From the NCBI GenBank assembly GCA_045130275.1, contig JBGUPL010000014.1, positions 45,390-109,389 on the forward strand: a stretch of DNA of 64,000 nucleotides, read 5' to 3'. Positions 25,578 to 33,363 of the stretch are shown piece by piece (the stretch's first letter is position 1; the number at the start of each line of letters is the position of its first letter). The translations under genes were made by a program, and so were the position numbers. Source of the stretch: F23-D06 sp045130275 (GTDB lineage Bacteria > Bacteroidota > Bacteroidia > Bacteroidales > WCHB1-69). The notes below the pieces were generated by a model. That model made no database searches, was not told the DNA's origin, and was given only the letters and a program-made list of their open reading frames with translations.

Positions 25578-25611
25578 AAGGTGTCGCGCAAGAGCGTTGA
25601 GGCGACACCTT
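25578..25611 (-). terminator. Hairpin downstream of the lipoprotein at 25692
   Basis: Perfect 10-bp stem AAGGTGTCGC / GCGACACCTT with a 14-base loop. Only TTCG-TTTC follows on the minus strand, so it is a weak terminator or another structured element. Confidence 0.4.
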
Positions 25612-25691
25612 GTTCATCCGGGTCCTCAATGTGTTGTGTCCTGTTGTTCGTTACAATTTGGATACATCCAACGGGTGGTCTGACCAAATGA

Positions 25692-26201
25692 TCAATCGTT
25701 GGTGTAAGCTGGTGTAGTGCTGAAGAACAATCCCGTGAATGTAAACTGTTGCGTGGAGTTGTCGCGGTACACCACTTGTTCCGGAATGTTCAGGTACATG
25801 CGGTTGTTGTTCTCGTCGGTGAAATTCAACGAACGATCCGGAATCGCAAAAAAGTGCCCTGAAGTGAGACCGAAAGTATCCGTTGTGGTGGCGGTAATGT
25901 CAACTCCAATCGTGTCGATGTGAACAGAAGTCGCCACCCGGCAGTATCGGCCATGGCGCATACAATCTTTATGGACTAAATGTCCTAAAATCATGACGCA
26001 TCCATCACAATCTTTTCCGTCATGTCCTATTTCTGTGGTTAGCAAATAATTGCCTGCTGTTTTGCCTTCTGAAGTCAGTTCAATGAGCCGATCTGGCGGA
26101 AAGGTGCAGGTCATTTCAGTTTCTTTTTTCTGGCAAGAAGTCAGAACAAGGAGCATGGCCACTACCATAACTCCAAACCAATTGTTTACTCTCATAAGCA
26201 T
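25692..26201 (-). CDS. Lipoprotein with a Cys-rich N-terminal half
   Basis: 169 residues; not recognised. The lipobox is VLTSC (about residue 23). Cysteines cluster in the first half of the mature protein (MTCTFPP, KDCDGCVMIL, HKDCMRHGRYC), possibly disulfides or a metal site, and the second half is Thr-rich and beta-like. A single-gene unit: its promoter is at 26217 and a hairpin follows the stop. Confidence 0.75.
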   Translation of the reverse strand: MLMRVNNWFGVMVVAMLLVLTSCQKKETEMTCTFPPDRLIELTSEGKTAGNYLLTTEIGHDGKDCDGCVMILGHLVHKDCMRHGRYCRVATSVHIDTIGVDITATTTDTFGLTSGHFFAIPDRSLNFTDENNNRMYLNIPEQVVYRDNSTQQFTFTGLFFSTTPAYTND

Positions 26202-26216
26202 AATGAATTTTTACCA

Positions 26217-26224
26217 CAAAAGTA
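26217..26224 (-). promoter_or_regulatory. -7 box for the lipoprotein at 25692
   Basis: The minus strand reads TACTTTTG, 16 bases before the ATG. Between 26225 and 26615 the DNA is A/T-rich and no gene or element was recognised. Confidence 0.5.
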
Positions 26225-26615
26225 TAAAAGATTCCCGTAGAAACTCCATTTTGTCAGCGCGATGGGGACGAAAACGGTCGGATTAATGACGAAATGATGA
26301 AATTTCTAAGATGCTGACATAATAAAATCAGAAGCTTAAGCATGTTTTTTTGTCCTTGTATATATTTGATAAACAGGTGTTTATAAGGTTTGCTCAAGCC
26401 GATTATGTCGATTTTTTATTTTGTCAGAACAAATTGGTTGATTTATTGAAAATGCACCCCGAAATGTGACGAAAATATGAAATATGGTGATCGATGACAA
26501 TTTAAATCATGCTTCAGTATGCTGTTTTTTTAATATGTTTCGAAGAAAATCAGGTTCTCATTACAATATTGCTACGTTCTACAAGGCATTCTATTGCCAC
26601 AGGATAAGCGGAGAT

Positions 26616-26742
26616 CACCGTTTCACGACCTACCTCACCGCAACGACATTCCCTTCCGCCACGGCCTTGACGAGATAGACGCCGGGCGCTAAGGGGGAGA
26701 GGTCGATTTGGGTTTGCGCGGATGAACCATTTGCGTCCGTCT
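26616..26742 (-). pseudogene. Remnant of a T9SS type A C-terminal sorting domain
   Basis: The minus strand encodes SSAQTQIDLSPLAPGVYLVK then AVAEGNVVAVR, a stop (TAG, 26630-26632), then VVKR and a second stop. Functional type A sorting domains end in just such a GVYLVKV...KVVKR strand, so the TAG looks like a mutated Lys codon (AAG). Upstream, the reading frame runs into a palindrome and a 9-bp repeat array with no body of a gene. It is a gene end left after deletion or repeat insertion. Confidence 0.6.
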
Positions 26743-26766
26743 GTAGGGGCGAATGATTATTCGCCC
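26743..26766. repeat. REP-like palindrome family 2
   Basis: GTAGGGGCGAATGATTATTC-GCCC, a one-base variant of the family whose core GGCGAATAATTATTCGCC is a perfect palindrome. Other copies: 35781, 39661, 45461. Confidence 0.75.
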
Positions 26767-26816
26767 AATTCACCCAATTCGCCCAATTCACCCAATTCGC
26801 AAAATTCGCAAAATTC
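26763..26816 (+). repeat. 9-bp tandem array
   Basis: Six units: GCCCAATTC, ACCCAATTC, GCCCAATTC, ACCCAATTC, GCAAAATTC, GCAAAATTC. Directly abuts the palindrome at 26743. Confidence 0.8.
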
Positions 26817-26824
26817 GCCGACAA

Positions 26825-26852
26825 AAAAGGCGCCGCAACTGCGACGCCTTTT
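26825..26852 (-). terminator. Terminator of the permease operon
   Basis: 12-bp stem (one C-A mismatch) with loop AACT between AAAAGGCGCCGC and GCGACGCCTTTT. On the minus strand it ends in TTTTTT. Confidence 0.7.
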
Positions 26853-26903
26853 CCATATCATTGCGATATTGGTTTTCTTTTTGGCATATGCCACTCTTAT
26901 GAT

Positions 26904-28148
26904 TTATTCCTTCACACCCTTAAACTCGAAGCCCGCCTGCTCAACGGCTTTGCGCACCTCGTCGGCAGAGGCGGTGCCGGTGACGACGAGGGTGTTGGCT
27001 GCAGGGGTGGCCTCGCAGGTTGCGACGCCTTTCACTTTGCCGACCGACTGCTCACAGGCGGCTTTACAATGGTTGCAGTGCATGCCCTCAACGGTATAGA
27101 CCACCGTGTCGGTTGCTGTTTCTTGTTTCTTGAATTTGCTGAAGAATTTCATACTCAATGCAATTATGATGAACAATACTAATAATGCCGAACAGATGAT
27201 TTGAAAGACGCTGGGCGAGGCGACCTCCGAGGAACAACAGGCGCTGTGCATACCGCATCCTTCGGACATACCTATAGCGTTGATGCCCAGTGCGTTAATT
27301 AGCAACCCGAAGAGGATGGAAAAGCCCACGATGGTGAGAAGGTAGATCCACGTGAAACGCCTGCCCATCGACTTGCGCACCACGAGGATGGAGGCGATGT
27401 TGACCGCAGGACCGGCCATCAGCATCACCAGCGCGGCTCCGGGCGAGAGGCCTTTCATCATCAATGCCGCCGCCACGGGGATGCTGCCGGTGGAGCAGAT
27501 GTACATCGGCACCGCCACCACGAGGATGACCAGCATCTGCAATAAAGGCTGCTTGCCGAAGGAGAGGAAGAACTCGTCGGGAACGGCCACATTGATGAGG
27601 GCGGCCACCAGCAGACCGATGGCCAAGCGCAGGCCGATGTCCTGAATCATATCAAAGTAGGCGTACTTGAAAACGCGCCAGAGGCGGTTGCCGCTTTCCA
27701 CCTTGCAGGTCGTTTCGGTAGCGTATGTTTTTCCGTCAGCTTTCACCAAACGATTTACGAGAAAACCGCCACAGACACCGGTGACTAATGCGGCCACGGG
27801 ACGCGTAATAGCAAAGCCCAAACCCATCAGCGAGAAGGTGGCCAGGATGGAGTCGATGCCCGTCTGCGGCGTGGCGATGAGGAATGAGGCCACAGCTCCT
27901 TTCGATGCGCCCTCGTTCTTCAGCCCCACAGCGGTGGGGATGACACCGCACGAGCAGAGCGGCAGCGGCACACCTAAAAGGGCGGCCCACAGCACCGACA
28001 GTTTGTTGTCGCGCGAGAGATATTTTGCGTAAAACGTTTTCGGCACAAACACATGCAGTATCCCCGCGATAAGGAAACCCAACAACAGATAGGGACTCAT
28101 CGCATTGATGACTGCCAGCAGCGCGTTGAAAAATTCTCCAATTGTCAT
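26904..28148 (-). CDS. SO_0444/DUF318-type permease with C-terminal HMA domain
   Basis: 414 residues. Residues 1-310 form a two-repeat membrane permease (PF03773-like) with the PLPLCSCGVIPTA motif in the first half and PMYICSTGSIPVAAALM in the second. A short Cys-rich loop (EGCGMHSACC) precedes the last helix, and residues about 345-414 are a heavy-metal-associated domain with GMHCNHCKAACEQS. The arrangement fits the SO_0444 family linked to Cu/Zn efflux; ArsP is a distant relative. It is the third gene of an operon with two 4Fe-4S proteins (start nine bases after the preceding stop). Confidence 0.88.
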   Translation of the reverse strand: MTIGEFFNALLAVINAMSPYLLLGFLIAGILHVFVPKTFYAKYLSRDNKLSVLWAALLGVPLPLCSCGVIPTAVGLKNEGASKGAVASFLIATPQTGIDSILATFSLMGLGFAITRPVAALVTGVCGGFLVNRLVKADGKTYATETTCKVESGNRLWRVFKYAYFDMIQDIGLRLAIGLLVAALINVAVPDEFFLSFGKQPLLQMLVILVVAVPMYICSTGSIPVAAALMMKGLSPGAALVMLMAGPAVNIASILVVRKSMGRRFTWIYLLTIVGFSILFGLLINALGINAIGMSEGCGMHSACCSSEVASPSVFQIICSALLVLFIIIALSMKFFSKFKKQETATDTVVYTVEGMHCNHCKAACEQSVGKVKGVATCEATPAANTLVVTGTASADEVRKAVEQAGFEFKGVKE

Positions 28149-28157
28149 ACTTAATAC

Positions 28158-28934
28158 TTATTTCAGTAACTCCTTGATGCGTTTCTTGTCGCAGGCGGTC
28201 ATGCAGCGCATGCATTTCATCACAGTGTGGGTGGAGGCACGTTCCTGATTGTCGGGATTGTTACGATATTCGTGGCAGCGGTCGGTATCGTAGCCATCGT
28301 CGGTGAGTGCGCCGCAGGGACAGGCGTCGAGGCAGGCGCGGCATCCATCGCAGAGATCGCAGGTGACGTCGGGATAGCGGTAGTCGCCGCCCATCAGCGG
28401 TGCGTCGGTGAGCAGCAGACCGATGGTGTGCCATGCGCCGTATTCGCCGGCGAGGAACCGCTGACTGCGCCCCACCACGCCTTTGCGCGAGGCGGCCATC
28501 ATATGTGACAGCTTGGCATCGGGCAGTGGCGAGGGCGGTATTAGGGCGGTATTGTAGCCTTGGAACTCTATCTTCTCACGGAAGCCCATGAGGTATCCTA
28601 AGGTGATGAGCTCGGCACAAGACGAGATGCGGTCGCCACGATTGCCGGGAGCCGCCTGCTCGGCAAAGAGGAACGGCTCGGCAATGGTCTGCCCGAGGAG
28701 AATGGCGGCGTGAGGCTCGATGCCATAACCGTCGAATAGGGCTTTCTCTTCCGCTGGCAACAAGTCGATGTCGATGATGCAGAAAATCGGGATATGCTCG
28801 GAGAAGGCCGACTCCTGCAGGAGGAAGGAGAGCTTGCGACGCTCCTGTGCCTCGGGGTCTTTGGCTAAGTAGGATTCGGGAATCTGCGCCTCCACATCCT
28901 GGCGGCTGCGGGGTTCGCCCCATTTCTTCTTCAT
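28158..28934 (-). CDS. 4Fe-4S protein, epoxyqueuosine-reductase-like (second of pair)
   Basis: 258 residues from the ATG at 28934, which overlaps the upstream stop (ATGA) and has a strong Shine-Dalgarno sequence (28941-28950). The C-terminus carries two clusters: CDLCDGCRACLDACPCGAL, and later CMRCMTACDKK with an upstream Cys. The N-terminal 190 residues have the fold pattern of the QueG / reductive-dehalogenase-like flavo/corrinoid-binding group. I do not call it QueG because it lacks the usual length and a clear catalytic match. Paralogous to the preceding gene. Confidence 0.75.
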   Translation of the reverse strand: MKKKWGEPRSRQDVEAQIPESYLAKDPEAQERRKLSFLLQESAFSEHIPIFCIIDIDLLPAEEKALFDGYGIEPHAAILLGQTIAEPFLFAEQAAPGNRGDRISSCAELITLGYLMGFREKIEFQGYNTALIPPSPLPDAKLSHMMAASRKGVVGRSQRFLAGEYGAWHTIGLLLTDAPLMGGDYRYPDVTCDLCDGCRACLDACPCGALTDDGYDTDRCHEYRNNPDNQERASTHTVMKCMRCMTACDKKRIKELLK

Positions 28935-29668
28935 GGCCGCACCTCCTTTCCGTCCTTCCATTTCACCTTCCCTTGCGGACAGACGCGCAGGCAGCGGTCG
29001 CAGTCCTGTTTCACGAAGTCGCTATAATAGTCCATGTTGGGTTTCACATTGATGATGGCCTCGCACTGCCGCTGGTGGAAGTAGTAGTCGCCGAGGATGG
29101 CGCCGCTCATGCAGACCTTCTGGCAGGCGGTGCAGCGTCCGCAACGGACGGGCACCTCCTTGATGGTGGTCACTAACGGCGCGTCGGTCATCAGGTAGGT
29201 CATATTGATGCGCGGTCCGTACTTCTCAGTGACGAGCACGTTGCTCTTGCCGATGTAGCCCATTCCGCAGCTGGCAGCGGCATCGGCGAAACGGATGCCG
29301 GTGTCGAAGAGGGCACCGCCGTAGGCATCACCGCCGAAGTAGAGATAGCCCTCCTGCCGCAAGAAGCGTTTCACTGTCCACACGCGGCGGTCGAGTTCCA
29401 GCAGGGCGTAGGAGTAGAACTTGCCGCTCTTGCCGTTCTGCACCCATCCGCGGGTGAAGGGGTCGGCCAGCCCCACGGCGAACATCAGCACAGCCTTGGC
29501 CGTCGGCCACAATTCCTTGGGTCGCCGTCCGGGACGCGCCTTCTCGTTGAGCGGTCCCACATCTGCAATGCCGAAGAGGTCCCAGTCCTCATCGTCCACC
29601 AGCTTCAGCAGCCGGTCGGTCAGCGCTTGGTCCTGTGTCCACGGGTGAGGATATTTTGTGGCATCCAT
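28931..29668 (-). CDS. 4Fe-4S protein, epoxyqueuosine-reductase-like (first of pair)
   Basis: 245 residues. N-terminal part with GIADVGPLNEKARPGRRP and WPTAKAVLMFAVGLADPF; SCGMGYIGKSNVLVTEKYGP is like the QueG family core (the usual G-x-x-G-K). Two [4Fe-4S] motifs follow: CGRCTACQKVCMSGAI and CDRCLRVCPQGKV. Probably a soluble electron-transfer or reductive enzyme working with its neighbour. First gene of the operon leading to the metal permease; promoter at 29697. Confidence 0.75.
   Translation of the reverse strand: MDATKYPHPWTQDQALTDRLLKLVDDEDWDLFGIADVGPLNEKARPGRRPKELWPTAKAVLMFAVGLADPFTRGWVQNGKSGKFYSYALLELDRRVWTVKRFLRQEGYLYFGGDAYGGALFDTGIRFADAAASCGMGYIGKSNVLVTEKYGPRINMTYLMTDAPLVTTIKEVPVRCGRCTACQKVCMSGAILGDYYFHQRQCEAIINVKPNMDYYSDFVKQDCDRCLRVCPQGKVKWKDGKEVRP
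28941..28950 (-). promoter_or_regulatory. Strong Shine-Dalgarno site setting the start at 28934
   Basis: The minus strand reads AAAGGAGGTG, six bases before the ATG. Canonical ribosome sites are rare in Bacteroidetes; this one decides against the in-frame ATG at 28961. Confidence 0.7.
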
Positions 29669-29696
29669 AGTGTTTATTATCGTCTCGAAAGAATTC

Positions 29697-29705
29697 GCAA
29701 AGGTA
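29697..29705 (-). promoter_or_regulatory. -7 box for the 4Fe-4S/permease operon
   Basis: The minus strand reads TACCTTTGC, 29 bases before the ATG at 29668. Confidence 0.6.
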
Positions 29706-29742
29706 CGATTTTTTCATCCTGACTTTCTATCAAAATTTTTTG

Positions 29743-29751
29743 TATTTTTGC
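29743..29751 (+). promoter_or_regulatory. -7 box for the DUF4143 ATPase
   Basis: TATTTTTGC; the transcript would start near 29757, inside the leader structure described next. Confidence 0.55.
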
Positions 29752-29792
29752 TGCGGATTTTCTTGAATATCCGCAATAGCGTTGCGGATATT
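29751..29792 (+). promoter_or_regulatory. Leader with competing inverted repeats
   Basis: AATATCCGCAA (29766-29776) pairs perfectly with TTGCGGATATT (29782-29792) around TAGCG. A third element, TGCGGAT at 29752-29758, could pair with ATCCGCA (29769-29775) instead, giving two mutually exclusive hairpins just before the ATPase gene. The first element is at or near the predicted start, so it may be only partly transcribed. Confidence 0.5.
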
Positions 29793-29809
29793 ATAAATTT
29801 TTATCGGTT

Positions 29810-30949
29810 ATGATTCAGCGTTATTGTCCATTATCAAGCCAATTGAAAGGAAGTGTCTTCCTCTTTGGAGCCCGTCAAACTGGGAAAAGTACCTTTTTGG
29901 AGACTGTTTTCCACGATTCGATCTATTATGATCTGTTAGACAGTGTGGTTCGTCGACGGTTTCAGCGACATCCGGAATTACTCTATGAGATGCATAAAGA
30001 TGATCGGGAAGGTACTATTGTGGTCATTGATGAAATCCCTGAGATTCCTGAATTGTTGAATGAAGTTCATCGTCTAATCCAGAAGAGGAACCTCCGATTT
30101 GTTTTATGTGGTAGCAGTGCCCGAAAGTTGAAACGAAAAGGGTACAACACATTGGGTGGACGTGCCCGTCCGTGGTATTTTTATCCTTTTGTCAGTCCCG
30201 AACTTCCCGATCTGGATTTGGATAAAGCTTTGCTATATGGGCTTTTACCGTCACACTATTTAAGCCAAAACCCACACGAGCTATTAGCTGGTTACATTGA
30301 TGTTTATTTGAAAGAGGAGATAAAAGAGGAGGCTTTGGTGCGTAACTTGGACGGATTTCAACGTTTTCTTGAGGCGGCGGCTCTTACAAACGGTGAGATG
30401 GTGAATTTCACGAACATAGCCAGCGATTGCGAGGTGAGTGCCAATACAGTGAAGGGTTATTTCAGCATTCTTGAGGACACGCTTATCGGATATATGATTC
30501 CCGCATATACGAAAGTGATGAAACGCAGGGTTGTGCAGGCTCCCAAATTCTATTTTTTTGACGTAGGCGTTTACAATTATTTGCTGCATCGCACCTCGTT
30601 GGCACCGGAGACACCCGAATACGGACACTGTTTCGAGCATTTCATCATGCAGGAAATCATAGCCTATATCGGTTACAGCCACAATGAAAAGAAATTGAGC
30701 TATTGGCGGACCTATAATGGCAAGGAAATTGATGCGGTCATTGGTGCGGCCGAAATCGGTATAGAGGTGAAATCCACTTCCGAGATAAAAACCAAGCACA
30801 TTTCCAATTTCAAGGAGTTCAGGGAGGAGTTTCCGGACAGCAGGTGCATTGTTGTTTCAAAAGACAGATTCAACCGTAGAATTGAAGAAGTTGAGTCTCT
30901 TTATGTTTTTGATTTTCTCCGTATGCTCTGGGCGGGGGAGCTGTTCTGA
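29810..30949 (+). CDS. AAA_14 ATPase with DUF4143 domain
   Basis: 379 residues. Walker A FGARQTGKST (about 18-27), Walker B IVVIDEIPEIP (about 71), sensor-like FVLCGSSARKLK and the arginine-containing GGRARPW. The C-terminal half is DUF4143, with a winged-helix segment (CEVSANTVKGYFSILEDTL) and a PD-(D/E)xK-like strand pair (GKEIDAVIGAAEIGIEVKST). Such proteins are abundant in Bacteroidetes and Archaea, often in many copies; their role is unsettled. Single-gene unit with its own leader and terminator. Confidence 0.88.
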   Translation: MIQRYCPLSSQLKGSVFLFGARQTGKSTFLETVFHDSIYYDLLDSVVRRRFQRHPELLYEMHKDDREGTIVVIDEIPEIPELLNEVHRLIQKRNLRFVLCGSSARKLKRKGYNTLGGRARPWYFYPFVSPELPDLDLDKALLYGLLPSHYLSQNPHELLAGYIDVYLKEEIKEEALVRNLDGFQRFLEAAALTNGEMVNFTNIASDCEVSANTVKGYFSILEDTLIGYMIPAYTKVMKRRVVQAPKFYFFDVGVYNYLLHRTSLAPETPEYGHCFEHFIMQEIIAYIGYSHNEKKLSYWRTYNGKEIDAVIGAAEIGIEVKSTSEIKTKHISNFKEFREEFPDSRCIVVSKDRFNRRIEEVESLYVFDFLRMLWAGELF

Positions 30950-30977
30950 CGGTGCGAATGTACATATCAAATCAAAA

Positions 30978-31003
30978 AAAGGCACCCGTTTCCGAGTGCC
31001 TTT
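30978..31003. terminator. Bidirectional terminator between the ATPase and hydrogenase operon
   Basis: AAAGGCACCCG pairs with CGAGTGCCTTT (one C-A mismatch) around TTTC. An A-run on the left gives a T-run for the minus-strand hydrogenase operon. Confidence 0.8.
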
Positions 31004-31028
31004 CTCTTATCATACGATCCAAGGATTA

Positions 31029-31520
31029 TTACTCCTTTTCTCTGTATTCTTGAACGATGTTCTTGACGTTCGCGGGGGCCAGACGACCATAGACCTTGCC
31101 GTCCACGAGGCAGACGGGAGCCAGACCGCAGGCGCCGACGCAACGCAGGGAGGTGAGGGAGAAGAGACCGGCTTTGTCCGTTTCGCCGGGCATGATACCC
31201 AGTTCTTTCTCGAACGCATCCAGAATTTTCTCGGCACCGCGCACGTAGCAGGCCGTACCCATACACACGGAAACCGGATATTTACCCTTCGGTTGCATGG
31301 TGAAGAAAGAGTAGAAGGAGACAACGCCATAGACCTTTGCGGTCGGGATGTGCAGTCTCTCTGCAATCAACTCTTGAGCCTCAGCAGGAAGGTAACCCAG
31401 GTAGTCCTGTGTCTGGTGCAGAACGTTAATCAATTCGCCAGGAGCATTATTGAATCTGTCGCAGATCTCAATAATCTTGTCGCTGACTTCCTTTTTCATT
31501 TTGATAATTATCTTATCCAT
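31029..31520 (-). CDS. hndA: NADH-dependent [FeFe] hydrogenase, NuoE-like [2Fe-2S] subunit
   Basis: 163 residues of the NuoE/HndA/HydC type. A helical N-terminus (NNAPGELINVLHQTQDYLGYLP) precedes a thioredoxin-like domain with the four [2Fe-2S] cysteines: VCMGTACYVRG (two) and SLRCVGACGLAP (two). It moves electrons within the bifurcating hydrogenase. Last gene of the operon, 40 bases after the hydrogenase subunit. A second in-frame ATG at 31499 is possible. Confidence 0.92.
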   Translation of the reverse strand: MDKIIIKMKKEVSDKIIEICDRFNNAPGELINVLHQTQDYLGYLPAEAQELIAERLHIPTAKVYGVVSFYSFFTMQPKGKYPVSVCMGTACYVRGAEKILDAFEKELGIMPGETDKAGLFSLTSLRCVGACGLAPVCLVDGKVYGRLAPANVKNIVQEYREKE

Positions 31521-31560
31521 AATGGTGTTTTTTTAATTATTGATGATTACTGAAACAGAA

Positions 31561-33348
31561 TTATTTGTTCAAATCCACTTCAACGGTCGTTTGTCTGTCG
31601 AAATAATGGGTATGCAACAGTTCATGCGATTTGTGGCCGCACGGTTCGCCCAGATATTCCTTGTAGATAGCTTGGATGGACGGGTTCTCGTGGGATTTAC
31701 GAATCGGCATGTTCTTATCAGCTTGATAGATAGCTTCCCAACGGGCTTTGATGATGTCGCCGTTGCCGTGGTGCAGAGGTTGACCACCGCCGTCGATACA
31801 ACCGCCAGGGCAAGCCATGATTTCAATAGCGTGGAAATTGCACTTGCCAGCCTTGATGTCCTCTAACAGCTTACGGGCGTTCTTCAAACCGTGGGCGATA
31901 CCGATGTTGAGCGGCAGACCGTCAACGTCGATGGTGGCGCTACGCACGCCTTCCAGACCGCGGAGTTCCTCGAAGTCGATCTTCGGGAGAGGTTTCTTGG
32001 TGATCACCTCGTAAGCGGTACGGACTGCAGCCTCGATCACGCCGCCGGTGGTACCGAAGATGACAGCAGCACCGGTGGATTCGCCGAGCGGGCTATCGAA
32101 TTCTTCGTCCGGAAGTTTCGTGAAATCGATGTTGGCTTGTTTGATGAGGGCAGCCAGCTCGCGGGTGGAGATGGAGAAATCGACATCGGGATTGCCGTTC
32201 ACCTTGAATTCGTCGCGGGAGCACTCGTATTTCTTGGCCAAGCAAGGCATCACGGAAACGCAGACCATGTCTTCGCGTTTGCAGTTGATCTTCTCGGCGA
32301 AATAGCTCTTCGCGATGGCACCGAACATCTGTTGAGGAGATTTTGCGGTGGAAGGCAGATCTCTCATTTCCGGGAACTGGTGCTCGAAGAAGTTCACCCA
32401 TGCCGGGCAGCAAGAGGTGAGGATCGGAAGCGGAACGCTCTTATCACCACCGAGATATTTGGTCAGACGGCCGATGAGCTCGGTACCTTCTTCCATAATC
32501 GTCAAGTCAGCACTCCAGTCAGTGTCGAACACATAGTCGAAACCGAGGGCCTTGAGGGCGGCGGTGAGCTTGCCGGTCACGATGGAACCGGGCTTCATGC
32601 CGAATTCCTCACCGAGAGCCACACGCACGGCGGGAGCCACTTGGACAACCGTCTTCTTGGTAGGATCCACGATGGCGCGGATGACCTTTGCGGTGTTATC
32701 GACTTCGGTAAGAGCGCCCACAGGACAAACGGCCACGCACTGTCCGCAGAACGTACACGGAGAGTGGTCGAGGTGCTGGTTGAAGGCGGTGGAGACGACT
32801 GCCGGGAAGCCGCGCTCGATAGCGGAGAGGGCACCCACGGTCTGCATCTCGTTACACATCATTTCGCAACGACGGCACATGACGCACTTGTTCATGTCGC
32901 GGATGATAGAGGGAGAAACCTCAATCTGGTAGCTGGACTGAGCGTGGTCGGGACCGACGAACGGGTTGCTGCGGATGCCGAAGCGGATGGCGAGCGCTTG
33001 GAGTTCGCACTTTCCGCTCTTGGCGCATTGCAGACAGTCATTCGGGTGGTCGGAGAGCATGAGCTCGAGCACCGTGCGGCGGGCGTTGATCACGCGCATC
33101 GAGTTGGTGCGAACCACCATGTCGGGCATACATTCGGTGACGCAGGCGGGGGCCAGGTTTCTGCGGCCTTCAACCTCCACGACACAGAGACGGCATCCAC
33201 CAGGTCTGTTGTGGACATCCATGCCCTTGAATTCAAAGTGGCAAAGGGTGGGGATGGAGATACCCATCTGCTTTGCGGCGTTAAGAATCGTAGTACCTTT
33301 CGGCACTTCAATTTCTCTATTGTCTATTTTTAATTTGATTGTATCCAT
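31561..33348 (-). CDS. hndD: [FeFe] hydrogenase catalytic subunit
   Basis: 595 residues. Order: N-terminal [2Fe-2S] ferredoxin domain, His-ligated cluster region, two [4Fe-4S] motifs (CVMCRRCEMMC; CTFCGQCVAVCPVGAL), then the H-cluster domain with L1 TSCCPAW, L2 MPCLAKKYE and L3 MACPGGCIDGGGQP. The C-terminal small-subunit helix is present (SIQAIYKEYLGEP). This matches group A bifurcating enzymes (HydA/HndD). It catalyses H2 formation or oxidation in the cytosol. Start set at ATG 33348, since a GTG three codons earlier lies inside the ribosome-site sequence AAAGGTG. Confidence 0.95.
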   Translation of the reverse strand: MDTIKLKIDNREIEVPKGTTILNAAKQMGISIPTLCHFEFKGMDVHNRPGGCRLCVVEVEGRRNLAPACVTECMPDMVVRTNSMRVINARRTVLELMLSDHPNDCLQCAKSGKCELQALAIRFGIRSNPFVGPDHAQSSYQIEVSPSIIRDMNKCVMCRRCEMMCNEMQTVGALSAIERGFPAVVSTAFNQHLDHSPCTFCGQCVAVCPVGALTEVDNTAKVIRAIVDPTKKTVVQVAPAVRVALGEEFGMKPGSIVTGKLTAALKALGFDYVFDTDWSADLTIMEEGTELIGRLTKYLGGDKSVPLPILTSCCPAWVNFFEHQFPEMRDLPSTAKSPQQMFGAIAKSYFAEKINCKREDMVCVSVMPCLAKKYECSRDEFKVNGNPDVDFSISTRELAALIKQANIDFTKLPDEEFDSPLGESTGAAVIFGTTGGVIEAAVRTAYEVITKKPLPKIDFEELRGLEGVRSATIDVDGLPLNIGIAHGLKNARKLLEDIKAGKCNFHAIEIMACPGGCIDGGGQPLHHGNGDIIKARWEAIYQADKNMPIRKSHENPSIQAIYKEYLGEPCGHKSHELLHTHYFDRQTTVEVDLNK

Positions 33349-33363
33349 ATTGTTCACCTTTCA

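Noticed and set aside
26484..26678. A 64-codon plus-strand open frame
   Set aside because: It overlaps the T9SS remnant on the other strand and has no start context or similarity.
28158..29668. Naming either 4Fe-4S protein QueG
   Set aside because: Both are shorter than QueG and occur as a pair with a metal permease, so only family-level similarity is supported.
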